A stretch of DNA of 64,000 nucleotides, taken from the NCBI RefSeq assembly GCF_003611275.1, contig NZ_CP020694.1:1488001-1552000 (forward strand). Reading direction: 5' to 3'. Numbering within the stretch: the stretch's first letter is position 1; every line of letters starts with the position of its first letter. The translations under genes were made by a program, and so were the position numbers. The stretch comes from Sulfitobacter sp. D7 (GTDB lineage Bacteria; Pseudomonadota; Alphaproteobacteria; Rhodobacterales; Rhodobacteraceae). Shown here piece after piece: positions 8,187-15,733 of the stretch. Under the pieces are notes generated by a model. It saw nothing but the letters and a program-made list of their open reading frames with translations. It did no database searches and had not been told where the DNA came from.

Positions 8187-9613
8187 GCCGCCTCTGCCAT
8201 CATCCGTGCCGCCATCGCCAGATCGGAGCGGAACTGCGCCGTGGCCTCTTCGCGCAGCGCCGGATCCGGCACGCGCAGCAGATAGGACGGGTGCAGGGTG
8301 ATCAGCACCGGGATGCCTTCTGGCCCCGTCTCGATCGTGCCACGGCGTTTCAGGATGCCCGTGCCCTTGCCCGTCAGGCTTTGCGCCGCTGTGGCGCCCA
8401 TGGCGAGGATCAGCTTGGGCTGCACCTGCGCCACCTCGGCGTTCATCCACCAGCGGCACTGGTCGATCTCGGGCGTCTCGGGACGCTGGTGAATGCGGCG
8501 TTTGCCGCGGGCGGTGAACTTGAAGTGTTTGACGGCATTGGTGACGAAAGCCGCCTCGCGGTCGAGCCCGGCCTCGGCGGCCACGCGGTCGAACATCTGT
8601 CCGGCTGGGCCGACAAAGGGACGGCCCGCGAGATCCTCCTGATCGCCGGGTTGTTCGCCGACCACCATCAGATCGGCACGGGCGGGGCCTTCTCCCGGCA
8701 CGGCTTGGGTCGCATGGCAATGCAGCGGGCAGCGGGTGCAGGCGCGGATCGCGGTGGGCAGGTCCTCCATCGGGCCGTCCCAAGCGGATGAGAAGGCCGA
8801 AAGCTGCGCCTGCACGCGGTCCATGCGCACCGGCGGCAGGGTTGGTGCTGCCTCGGCCATGGCGCGGGCGCGGGCGGGGGCCTCGGCGATCATCTGGGGG
8901 ATGAAGGCGGCCTCGGGCATGTTTTTCCAGTATTTCTTGGGCATCTCGGACTGCATCGCCTTCACCATCAGGCGGGCGGGGTTAAAGATGTTCTGGAAGT
9001 AGGTGATCCAAAGCTGCTCGCCCGCGTCCTCGGGCAGGTCGGGCTTGGCGTGGCCCTCTTGGAACGTGAGTTTGCCGTTCTCGAAAATGGCCGAGACATC
9101 GGGCGTCAGGATACGCCAATCCATGTCGGAAAATCGCCGCACGAAGAAATCCGCCGTGGGCTCCACCGTGTGATGCGTCGGCTCGAACCACGCGGCGAAG
9201 CTGCGGCGCGGGGCATCGGGCGCGCCGATCTCGCGGAAGCGGACGAAGGCCTTCATCTTGTGTTGGCAACGGCGGACGTTCTTCTCCATCCCGCGCAGCA
9301 CGGCGAGGTCGGCATCGCCCCGGTCCGACATCAAATGCGGCGCGTCTTTCACGCGCCAAAGAAAGGCATAGAGCCGCGCGAAGCGTTCGGGGTCGCTGTG
9401 CCAGACGGCGGTTTCGGCCATGGAGACAAAACTGCGCGGGACCGAGACCTGTCCGCCTTTTGGCGACACAGTCTCACCGCCGAACAGATCGGGCGCGGCA
9501 GCATGGTCGCCCCAGAGGATTTGCTCGGGCGAGACACCGGCCGCGAGAAAGCCGCGTGCCGCCTCGCGCCATGCTTTCGCAGCGCCGATCGGGGGCAGGG
9601 AGACGCGGTGCAT
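8183..9613 (-). CDS. UdgX-type uracil-DNA glycosylase with N-terminal DUF4130 domain
   Basis: 476 residues. Residues 1-250 are the DUF4130/TIGR03915-like domain found next to radical SAM repair proteins (LWRVKD at 85-90, KNVRRCQHKMKAFVRFRE at 111-128, ITYFQNIFNPARLM at 203-216). Residues 280-476 are a family-4/UdgX uracil-DNA glycosylase: Cys pair CTRC at 292-295, motif GEQPGDQED at 319-327, HPSYLLR at 441-447. The KRRIH at 371-375 is the UdgX R-loop, whose His forms a covalent bond to the deoxyribose after uracil removal in characterised UdgX. The start ATG at 9613 overlaps the upstream radical SAM stop (TGATG); a longer in-frame start at 9895 reads antisense to nothing conserved and was rejected. 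Confidence 0.92.
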   Translation of the reverse strand: MHRVSLPPIGAAKAWREAARGFLAAGVSPEQILWGDHAAAPDLFGGETVSPKGGQVSVPRSFVSMAETAVWHSDPERFARLYAFLWRVKDAPHLMSDRGDADLAVLRGMEKNVRRCQHKMKAFVRFREIGAPDAPRRSFAAWFEPTHHTVEPTADFFVRRFSDMDWRILTPDVSAIFENGKLTFQEGHAKPDLPEDAGEQLWITYFQNIFNPARLMVKAMQSEMPKKYWKNMPEAAFIPQMIAEAPARARAMAEAAPTLPPVRMDRVQAQLSAFSSAWDGPMEDLPTAIRACTRCPLHCHATQAVPGEGPARADLMVVGEQPGDQEDLAGRPFVGPAGQMFDRVAAEAGLDREAAFVTNAVKHFKFTARGKRRIHQRPETPEIDQCRWWMNAEVAQVQPKLILAMGATAAQSLTGKGTGILKRRGTIETGPEGIPVLITLHPSYLLRVPDPALREEATAQFRSDLAMAARMMAEAA

Positions 9614-10848
9614 CAGAACAGGGTCAACTGTTCGGGCGGCGGCGCGAAACGTGCGCGCAGGTCGGCGCTGTCGGTCAGCCCACCGGGCGACCAGCCGCCT
9701 GCCGTTACAAAGGCGCGGGCCTTTTTCATCGAGGCGCCCATGCGGGTCAGGTCTTCGTAGCGCAGGGACCGATGGCGTCGGGCGGCGAGGATGCGGGTCA
9801 CCGTTTTCACGCCAAACCCCGGCACCCGCAGCAGCATCTCGCGGCTGGCGCGGTTCACATCGAGGGGAAAATGTTCGCGGTGCACCAGCGCCCAAGCGAG
9901 CTTGGGGTCGATTTCAAGATCAAGATTGCCGTCGCGGGTGACGGAGGTGATCTCGTCCAACTGGAAATCATAGAAGCGCAGCAGCCAGTCGGCCTGATAA
10001 AGCCGATGCTCGCGTTGCAAGGGCGGGCGGATCAGCGGCAGTTTGGCGGAACTGTCGGGGATTGGCGAGAAGGCGGAATAGTAAACGCGCTTCAGCTTGT
10101 AGCTGGAGTAAAGCCGCGTCGATTGCCCCAGCACCGTGGCGTCGTTCGACCCATCCGCGCCGATGATCATCTGGGTGGATTGACCGGCGGGCGCAAAACG
10201 CGGCGGGCGCTTGCCGGAGAAGGATTTCTCTTTGCTGGCGTCCTTGACCATCCGCACATTGGCCATGGCGCGGCGGATCTGCTCGGGCTTTTTCTCCGGC
10301 GCATATTGCTGCACCGCGGTGTCGGTGGGCAGTTCGACATTGATCGACAGACGATCCGCCAGACGGCCCGCTTCCTCGATCAACTCAGGGGAGGCATCGG
10401 GGATCGTCTTGAGGTGGATATAGCCGCGAAAGTTCTCTTCGTGCCGCAGTTTGCGGGCGATCTGCACCATGTCCGACATCGTCGCATCGGGGGAGCGGAT
10501 CACGCCCGAGGACAAAAACAACCCTTCGATATAGTTGCGGCGGTAGAACTCGATGGTGAGCTTAACCACCTCATCCACGCTGAACCGCGCCCGGTCGACG
10601 TTCGAGGACACGCGGTTGATGCAATAGCTGCAATCGTAGATGCAGAAATTCGTCATCAGGATCTTGAGCAGGCTGATGCACCGCCCGTCGGGGGCGTATG
10701 CGTGGCAGATTCCGCTGCCTTCGTTTGAGCCCAGCCCCTTACCATCGCGCGAGTCGCGTTTGGTCGAGCCGGAGGAGGCGCAGGAGGCGTCGTATTTCGC
10801 CGCGTCGCTGAGAATCGCCAGTTTTTGATCGAGTGTCTGTTTTGCCAT
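9613..10848 (-). CDS. Radical SAM protein of putative DNA modification/repair (TIGR03916-like)
   Basis: 411 residues. CIYDCSYC at 69-76 is the CxxxCxxC cluster motif that binds the radical-SAM 4Fe-4S centre. The N-terminal AAKYDASCASSG and GICHAYAPDGRC are hallmarks of the family found with UDG-domain proteins. Near the C-terminus, LLRVPGFGVKTVTRIL is a helix-hairpin-helix, a DNA-binding element. No substrate is known for the family. The ATG at 10848 is chosen over one at 10869: the first would be the first base of a transcript from the predicted promoter (-10 TATATA), giving a leaderless mRNA, and no Shine-Dalgarno precedes either. Operonic with the downstream UdgX gene (TGATG overlap). Confidence 0.88.
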   Translation of the reverse strand: MAKQTLDQKLAILSDAAKYDASCASSGSTKRDSRDGKGLGSNEGSGICHAYAPDGRCISLLKILMTNFCIYDCSYCINRVSSNVDRARFSVDEVVKLTIEFYRRNYIEGLFLSSGVIRSPDATMSDMVQIARKLRHEENFRGYIHLKTIPDASPELIEEAGRLADRLSINVELPTDTAVQQYAPEKKPEQIRRAMANVRMVKDASKEKSFSGKRPPRFAPAGQSTQMIIGADGSNDATVLGQSTRLYSSYKLKRVYYSAFSPIPDSSAKLPLIRPPLQREHRLYQADWLLRFYDFQLDEITSVTRDGNLDLEIDPKLAWALVHREHFPLDVNRASREMLLRVPGFGVKTVTRILAARRHRSLRYEDLTRMGASMKKARAFVTAGGWSPGGLTDSADLRARFAPPPEQLTLF

Positions 10849-10850
10849 GC

Positions 10851-10865
10851 GTTCTATATATGTTC
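10851..10865 (-). promoter_or_regulatory. LexA (SOS) box of the radical SAM-UdgX operon
   Basis: Minus strand GAAC-ATATATA-GAAC, a perfect match to GAAC-N7-GAAC. It overlaps the predicted -10 TATATA and ends 2 nt before the chosen start codon. Confidence 0.8.
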
Positions 10866-10883
10866 TCATGGCTAGGGTGTCAT
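10855..10883 (-). promoter_or_regulatory. Predicted promoter of the radical SAM-UdgX operon
   Basis: Minus strand ATGACA (-35, 10883-10878), 17 nt, TATATA (-10, 10860-10855). The +1 would be about 10848, the A of the start ATG, so the transcript is predicted to be leaderless. The LexA box lies over the -10. Confidence 0.55.
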
Positions 10884-10960
10884 TAAACTATCTTAATGCC
10901 GCGACAATCTGCGCAGGGCACCGCCTGTGCGATGGCGCGGGCAGGGGGTGAGAGTTTAAA

Positions 10961-10989
10961 TTGACGTAGCGAAATCTTGTCGCTACGAA
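10961..10989 (+). promoter_or_regulatory. Promoter and palindromic operator upstream of the TRAP operon
   Basis: TTGACG (10961-10966), 17 nt, TACGAA (10984-10989) forms a plausible promoter. An inverted repeat with 8-nt arms, CGTAGCGA-N7-TCGCTACG (10965-10987), fills the spacer, the position of a repressor operator. The regulator is not in the window; a GntR-type MatR would be a candidate given the matB linkage, but that is inference. Confidence 0.5.
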
Positions 10990-11074
10990 TTACATGCAGA
11001 TACATATTATGCATATGCATGCGAGAGCACCGGGGCAGAGATCGCGGGCTTTTGATCACAACTGGGAGACGATC

Positions 11075-12046
11075 ATGAAAACAACAACCACGCTAAGCGC
11101 GGCGCTCTTTGCCGTCAGCACCCTTGCCACCACCAGCACCGCCAGCGCCGACGAAGTGACGCTGCGCGCCGTGTCGGCCTTTACCCTTGGCACCGCCTTT
11201 AGCCGCGAGTTTGAATCCTTTGTCGAATGGATCAACGAGAACGGCAAGGGGGTCGTGCAGATCAATATGGTCGGCGGGCCGGAAGCCGTGCCGCCCTTTG
11301 AATTGGGCAACGCGGTGCAATCTGGCGTTGTCGACATCGCCAATAACACCACGGCCTATTACCCCAACCTGCTGCCCACGGGCGACGCGCTGCATCTGGC
11401 GGAAAACACCATTCAAGAACAGCGCGAGAATGGCTGCTATGAACTGGTCGACCGCATCCACCAAGAGCAGATGAACGTCAAATACCTCGGCCATGGCGGC
11501 GACGGGATCGGCTATCACCTCTATCTGACCAAACCGGTCGAGGGGCCGGACCTGAGCGGTCTGACCATCCGCACCACACCGGTTTATCAGGCGATGTTCA
11601 CGCAACTGGGCGCCAATCTGGTGCGCACCGCGCCGGGCGAAGTCTATAGCGCGCTGGAGCGCGGCGCGATCGACGGCTACGGCTGGCCGAGCCAAGGGGT
11701 GCTGGATCTCGGTTGGGACGAGCAGACCAAATACCGGGTCGATCCGAGCTTTTACAACGTCGACGTGAACCTGCTGGTGAACCTCGACACATGGAATGGC
11801 CTGACCGACGAACAACGCGCCAAACTCGAAGAGGGCGCGGCTTGGATGGAAGAGCTTAACAACGACAACGCCGACCGCAACGCGACGGAATACGCCGCAC
11901 AGGCGGATGCGGGGATCGAGACGATCACCTTCAGCGAGGCCGATGCCGAAGCGTGGACCAATGCCGCGCGCGATGCCGGTTGGGCGGCGGTCGAAGAGGT
12001 CGATGCCGATCTTGCGCAGCAGATGCGCGCCTGCATGACCAAGTGA
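11075..12046 (+). CDS. TRAP transporter substrate-binding protein (DctP family)
   Basis: Periplasmic solute receptor of a TRAP carboxylate importer. 323 residues with a Sec signal peptide of about 25 residues ending in TASTASA-like sequence (STASA before DEV). Body motifs include GLTIRTTPVYQAMFTQLGA and the conserved GEVYSALERGAIDGYGWP, the carboxylate-binding and ligand-cleft region of DctP proteins. The start ATG at 11075 follows GGGAG. It is the first gene of a three-gene TRAP set followed 175 nt later by malonyl-CoA synthetase, which suggests malonate or a related dicarboxylate as ligand; the ligand is inferred from context only. Confidence 0.9.
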   Translation: MKTTTTLSAALFAVSTLATTSTASADEVTLRAVSAFTLGTAFSREFESFVEWINENGKGVVQINMVGGPEAVPPFELGNAVQSGVVDIANNTTAYYPNLLPTGDALHLAENTIQEQRENGCYELVDRIHQEQMNVKYLGHGGDGIGYHLYLTKPVEGPDLSGLTIRTTPVYQAMFTQLGANLVRTAPGEVYSALERGAIDGYGWPSQGVLDLGWDEQTKYRVDPSFYNVDVNLLVNLDTWNGLTDEQRAKLEEGAAWMEELNNDNADRNATEYAAQADAGIETITFSEADAEAWTNAARDAGWAAVEEVDADLAQQMRACMTK

Positions 12047-12053
12047 TCGCCCC

Positions 12054-12548
12054 ATGATCTCAACATTGTTTGACCGGACACTCCGGGGGCTGGCCGTTTT
12101 CTCGGCCGGTATCCTCGGGGTGATCGCGGTGTTTATCGCGATCAACGTGGTGCTGCGCAATCTGGGGCTGCCGGTGGTCTATGGGGCACTGGATGCGATC
12201 CAATATGCGCTGATGATCGCCACCTTCCTTGGCGCGCCTTGGGTGCTGTCGATTGGCGGGCATGTGAAGGTTGATCTGATCACCAGCAACCTGTCGCAAC
12301 GCACTGCCTATGCTTTGACCCGCCTGACCAGCGCCATTGGCGCGGTGACGGCAGGGGTGCTGGGCTGGTACGGGTTGCAAGCGGTGCTGGCCTCTGCCGC
12401 ACGCGGGTCGATGATCCGCACGTCTTTCGTGATCCCAGAGTGGTGGATGCTGGCCTTTGTGCCGCTATCGCTGGCGCTTTGCACGATCATCTTTATTCGC
12501 CGTCTGCTCTATCCGGAAACGGCCGAGCGTAGTTTGAGTGGTCTTTGA
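12054..12548 (+). CDS. TRAP transporter small membrane subunit (DctQ family)
   Basis: 164 residues with four predicted membrane helices (roughly 12-34, 47-65, 85-108, 128-148). The loop GAPWVLSIGGHVKVDL contains the GHVKVD element typical of DctQ subunits. Starts 8 nt after the receptor gene and is followed directly by the large subunit. Confidence 0.9.
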   Translation: MISTLFDRTLRGLAVFSAGILGVIAVFIAINVVLRNLGLPVVYGALDAIQYALMIATFLGAPWVLSIGGHVKVDLITSNLSQRTAYALTRLTSAIGAVTAGVLGWYGLQAVLASAARGSMIRTSFVIPEWWMLAFVPLSLALCTIIFIRRLLYPETAERSLSGL

Positions 12549-12549
12549 C

Positions 12550-13866
12550 ATGGATTGGGGCCTGACACTGACCTTGATGCTGGGCGGATTGGCGGTTTTG
12601 CTGCTGATCGGCTTGCCGGTCGCATTTGCTTTCATCGCCGTGACCACCGTAGGCGCCTACTTCGTATTGGGCGGAGACCGGGGCATTCTGCAACTGGCGC
12701 GCAACTCGGCGCAATCGGTGGCGAATTTTCAGCTCGCGCCGATACCGCTGTTTATCCTTATGGGAGAGATACTCTTTCAAACCGGGGTCGCGCACCGCGC
12801 CATTGACGCGATTGAACGGGTGGTGACGCGCATCCCGGGCCGCATGTCGGTCGTCACGATCTTTGGCGGCACGATTTTTGCAGCCCTTTCCGGCTCGACC
12901 ATCGCCAATACCGCGATGCTGGGCGGCACGCTGCTGCCGGGGATGCTGAAACGGGGCTATCATCCGTCGATGGCAATGGGGCCGATCATGGCCTCGGGCG
13001 CGATTGCGATGTTGATCCCGCCCTCGGCGCTGGCGGTTCTCGTGGGCTCGCTCGCGGGTATTTCCATCGCCGGGCTGCTGATCGCGGGGGTGCTGCCCGC
13101 GCTGCTGCTGGCGGTGCTTTTTGTGGCCTATGTGGTGGGGCGGAGCCTTCTCGACCCGAAAGTCGCGCCGCCCGATGTCTACGAAGAAATGCCGCTGCGC
13201 GAACGTTGGACGCCTTTCGTGATCTATGTGCTGCCGCTGTCGGTGCTTTTCGCGGTGGTGATCGGCTCGCTGCTCGCGGGCATTGCCACGCCTACGGAAA
13301 GCGCCGCCCTTGGCAGCATCACCGCCGTAATCATCGGGGCCGCCTATCGCGCCCTGAGTTGGGAGAAGATGGGCCGCGCGCTGATGGAGACGCTAAAGCT
13401 GTCGGTGATGATCCTGTTCATCATCGCGGCCAGTCAGACCTTTGCGCAGGTGTTGTCGTTCTCGGGGGCCACCAATGGGCTGATCAACGCGATCAACGCG
13501 GTCGATCCGACGCCGCTGATGGTGCTTTTGGGGATGATCGCGATCCTGCTCTTTTTGGGGTGCTTCATTGATCAGGTTTCAATGCTGATGGTCACCGTAC
13601 CGGTCTTCGTGCCGCTGGCGGGGGCGATGGAGATCAATGAGCTGACCCTTGGCGTGGTCTATCTGCTGACCATGGAGATCGGTTTGCTGACACCGCCCTT
13701 TGGTCTGCTGCTGTTCGTCATGCGGGGAGTGGCGCCGCCTGAAATCCGGATGCCACAGATCTATGCGTCGGTGATGCCGTTCTTGCTGATCAAGCTTTTC
13801 GTTCTGGCCCTGATCGTCTGGCTGCCGGGTATCGGCACTTGGTTGCCCAGTTTGATGGGCCGCTGA
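12550..13866 (+). CDS. TRAP transporter large membrane subunit (DctM family)
   Basis: 438-residue permease of the IT superfamily with about 12 hydrophobic segments; it carries the Na+-coupled transport channel of the TRAP system. Recognisable blocks are FGGTIFAALSGSTIANTAML, MLIPPSALAVLVGSLAGIS and LLTPPFGLLLFVMRG. The ATG at 12550 is used, one base after the small subunit stop (TGACATG); a GTG at 12538 would add four residues and overlap that gene. Confidence 0.93.
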   Translation: MDWGLTLTLMLGGLAVLLLIGLPVAFAFIAVTTVGAYFVLGGDRGILQLARNSAQSVANFQLAPIPLFILMGEILFQTGVAHRAIDAIERVVTRIPGRMSVVTIFGGTIFAALSGSTIANTAMLGGTLLPGMLKRGYHPSMAMGPIMASGAIAMLIPPSALAVLVGSLAGISIAGLLIAGVLPALLLAVLFVAYVVGRSLLDPKVAPPDVYEEMPLRERWTPFVIYVLPLSVLFAVVIGSLLAGIATPTESAALGSITAVIIGAAYRALSWEKMGRALMETLKLSVMILFIIAASQTFAQVLSFSGATNGLINAINAVDPTPLMVLLGMIAILLFLGCFIDQVSMLMVTVPVFVPLAGAMEINELTLGVVYLLTMEIGLLTPPFGLLLFVMRGVAPPEIRMPQIYASVMPFLLIKLFVLALIVWLPGIGTWLPSLMGR

Positions 13867-13871
13867 ACCTT

Positions 13872-13897
13872 GGGGCGGCGCGCCTCAGCGCCGCCCC
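13872..13897 (+). terminator. Hairpin after the TRAP operon
   Basis: Perfect 10-bp stem GGGGCGGCGC / GCGCCGCCCC with a 6-nt loop, 5 nt after the TRAP large subunit stop. There is no T tract, so it may be an attenuating or mRNA-stabilising structure instead of a full terminator. Confidence 0.5.
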
Positions 13898-14041
13898 GCA
13901 AGCTATTGCCTTAATTCGACATTTGCCGACTGTGCCGCCGCGCGCGGGCTTTGGTCGGCTTGCATTACCCCACGTAATGCGGTTGTAATCCCGCAAGGAG
14001 GCAGTCGGCTTTCCCAAGAACAACACGCGAGGAGCACCGTG

Positions 14042-15559
14042 ATGGCAAACCCCCTTTATGACACTCTGTTTGGCCGTCACGCTGGCAAAACGACGGCCTT
14101 TCTCCATCTCGAAGGCGGGGTGACGCTGACCCATGCGGGTTTTCTGGGCCGGGCCGCCCGTTTTGCCCATGTGCTGACCGAGTTGGGGGTGAAGCCCGGC
14201 GACCGGCTGGCGGTACAGATCGACAAATCCGCCGATGCGCTGGCGCTCTATGCCGCCTGCGTGCAGACGGGGGTGATCTTTTTGCCGCTCAATACCGCCT
14301 ATACCGCGGATGAGGTGCGCTATTTCGTGACCGACAGCGGGGCCGCGGCCTTTGTCTGCCAGCCCGCGCGCCGCGATGAAATGGCACCGCTGGCTAGGGA
14401 TACAGGGTGCCAGCTTGAGACGCTTGGTACGGAGAACGATGGCAGCTTTGCGGATCGCGCCACCTCGGCTTCCGATAAATTCGAGACCGTCGCGCGGACG
14501 GCGGATGACCTTGCGGCCTTCCTCTATACCTCCGGCACCACGGGGCGCTCGAAGGGGGCAATGCTGACGCAGGCAAACCTTTTGTCGAACGCGCAGACGC
14601 TGGCCGACCTGTGGCGCTTCACCGCAAGTGACGTGCTGCTGCATGCGCTGCCGATCTTTCACACGCACGGGCTGTTCGTGGCGACCAATGTGACGCTGGT
14701 GGCGGGGGGCGCGATGATCTTTATGCCCAAGCTCGACATCGACCGGTTGATCGACCGGATGCCCCATGCCACCGTGATGATGGGGGTGCCGACCTTCTAC
14801 ACCCGGCTTTTGGACGACGCGATTTTCACCCGTGAGACGACAGCGAACATGCGGCTGTTCATCTCGGGGTCGGCTCCGCTTTTGGCCGAAACCCATGTCG
14901 ATTTTGAGGAACGCACCGGCCACCGTATCCTTGAGCGTTACGGCATGACAGAGACCAATATGAACACCTCAAACCCCTATGAGGGCGAGCGCCGTGCGGG
15001 CACCGTGGGCCTGCCGCTGCCGGATGTGGAGTTGAAAATCACCGACCCCGAAACCGGCGCGACCCTGCCGGACGGAGAGATAGGCAGCATCGAAGTACGT
15101 GGCCCGAATGTCTTCAAGGGCTATTGGCAGATGCCCGAGAAAACCGCCGCCGAACTGCGCGAAGATGGCTTTTTCATCACCGGCGATCTGGGGCGGCGCG
15201 ATGCGGATGGCTATGTGACCATCGTGGGCCGCGACAAAGACCTGATCATCTCGGGCGGCTATAATATCTACCCTAAGGAGGTCGAACTGCTGCTCGACGA
15301 CCAACCGGGCGTGCTGGAAAGCGCGGTGTTCGGCGTGCCGCATCCCGATTTCGGGGAAAGCGTTGTGGCGGTGTTGGTGGCGCGGCGGGGCGCGGAGCTG
15401 GATCTTGCGCAAATCGCCGGGGATGTGGCCGGATCGCTGGCCAAGTTCAAACGACCCGCCAAGCTGATCGTCCTGCCGGAATTGCCGCGCAACACGATGG
15501 GCAAGGTGCAAAAGAACGTGCTGCGCGACACCTACCGGGACTTGTTTCAACCGGGGTAG
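14042..15559 (+). CDS. matB: Malonyl-CoA synthetase (MatB-like acyl-CoA ligase)
   Basis: ANL-superfamily ligase, predicted to make malonyl-CoA from malonate, CoA and ATP in the cytosol. 505 residues. The AMP-binding P-loop YTSGTTGRSKGA lies near 160-171; LPIFHTHGLFVATN and MGVPTFYTRLLDD are characteristic of MatB; YGMTETNMNTSNP, GYWQMPEKT and the C-terminal lysine motif PRNTMGKVQKN are present. Start ATG at 14042 has GGAG seven bases upstream (a GTG precedes it). The TRAP importer upstream makes malonate uptake plausible. Neither malonyl-CoA decarboxylase (matA) nor a GntR regulator (matR) is adjacent, so the fate of malonyl-CoA is open. Confidence 0.88.
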   Translation: MANPLYDTLFGRHAGKTTAFLHLEGGVTLTHAGFLGRAARFAHVLTELGVKPGDRLAVQIDKSADALALYAACVQTGVIFLPLNTAYTADEVRYFVTDSGAAAFVCQPARRDEMAPLARDTGCQLETLGTENDGSFADRATSASDKFETVARTADDLAAFLYTSGTTGRSKGAMLTQANLLSNAQTLADLWRFTASDVLLHALPIFHTHGLFVATNVTLVAGGAMIFMPKLDIDRLIDRMPHATVMMGVPTFYTRLLDDAIFTRETTANMRLFISGSAPLLAETHVDFEERTGHRILERYGMTETNMNTSNPYEGERRAGTVGLPLPDVELKITDPETGATLPDGEIGSIEVRGPNVFKGYWQMPEKTAAELREDGFFITGDLGRRDADGYVTIVGRDKDLIISGGYNIYPKEVELLLDDQPGVLESAVFGVPHPDFGESVVAVLVARRGAELDLAQIAGDVAGSLAKFKRPAKLIVLPELPRNTMGKVQKNVLRDTYRDLFQPG

Positions 15560-15733
15560 GGGCGCCCGAGGGCCATTCTAGCGGGCATAGGGGCGGCGGT
15601 ATCGCCATCCCACGGGGCAGGACTGCGGTGTAACCTGCGACAATCTGGCGTTTAATGCCCGGTTTCGCTTGAGGTGCCGGGAAAATTTCTACAGAACGTG
15701 GTGACCTTTCAGTCCGCCAGATCAGGAGTTCGC

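Noticed and set aside
9460..10728. 422-codon plus-strand open frame
   Set aside because: Antisense to the radical SAM gene; no family pattern.
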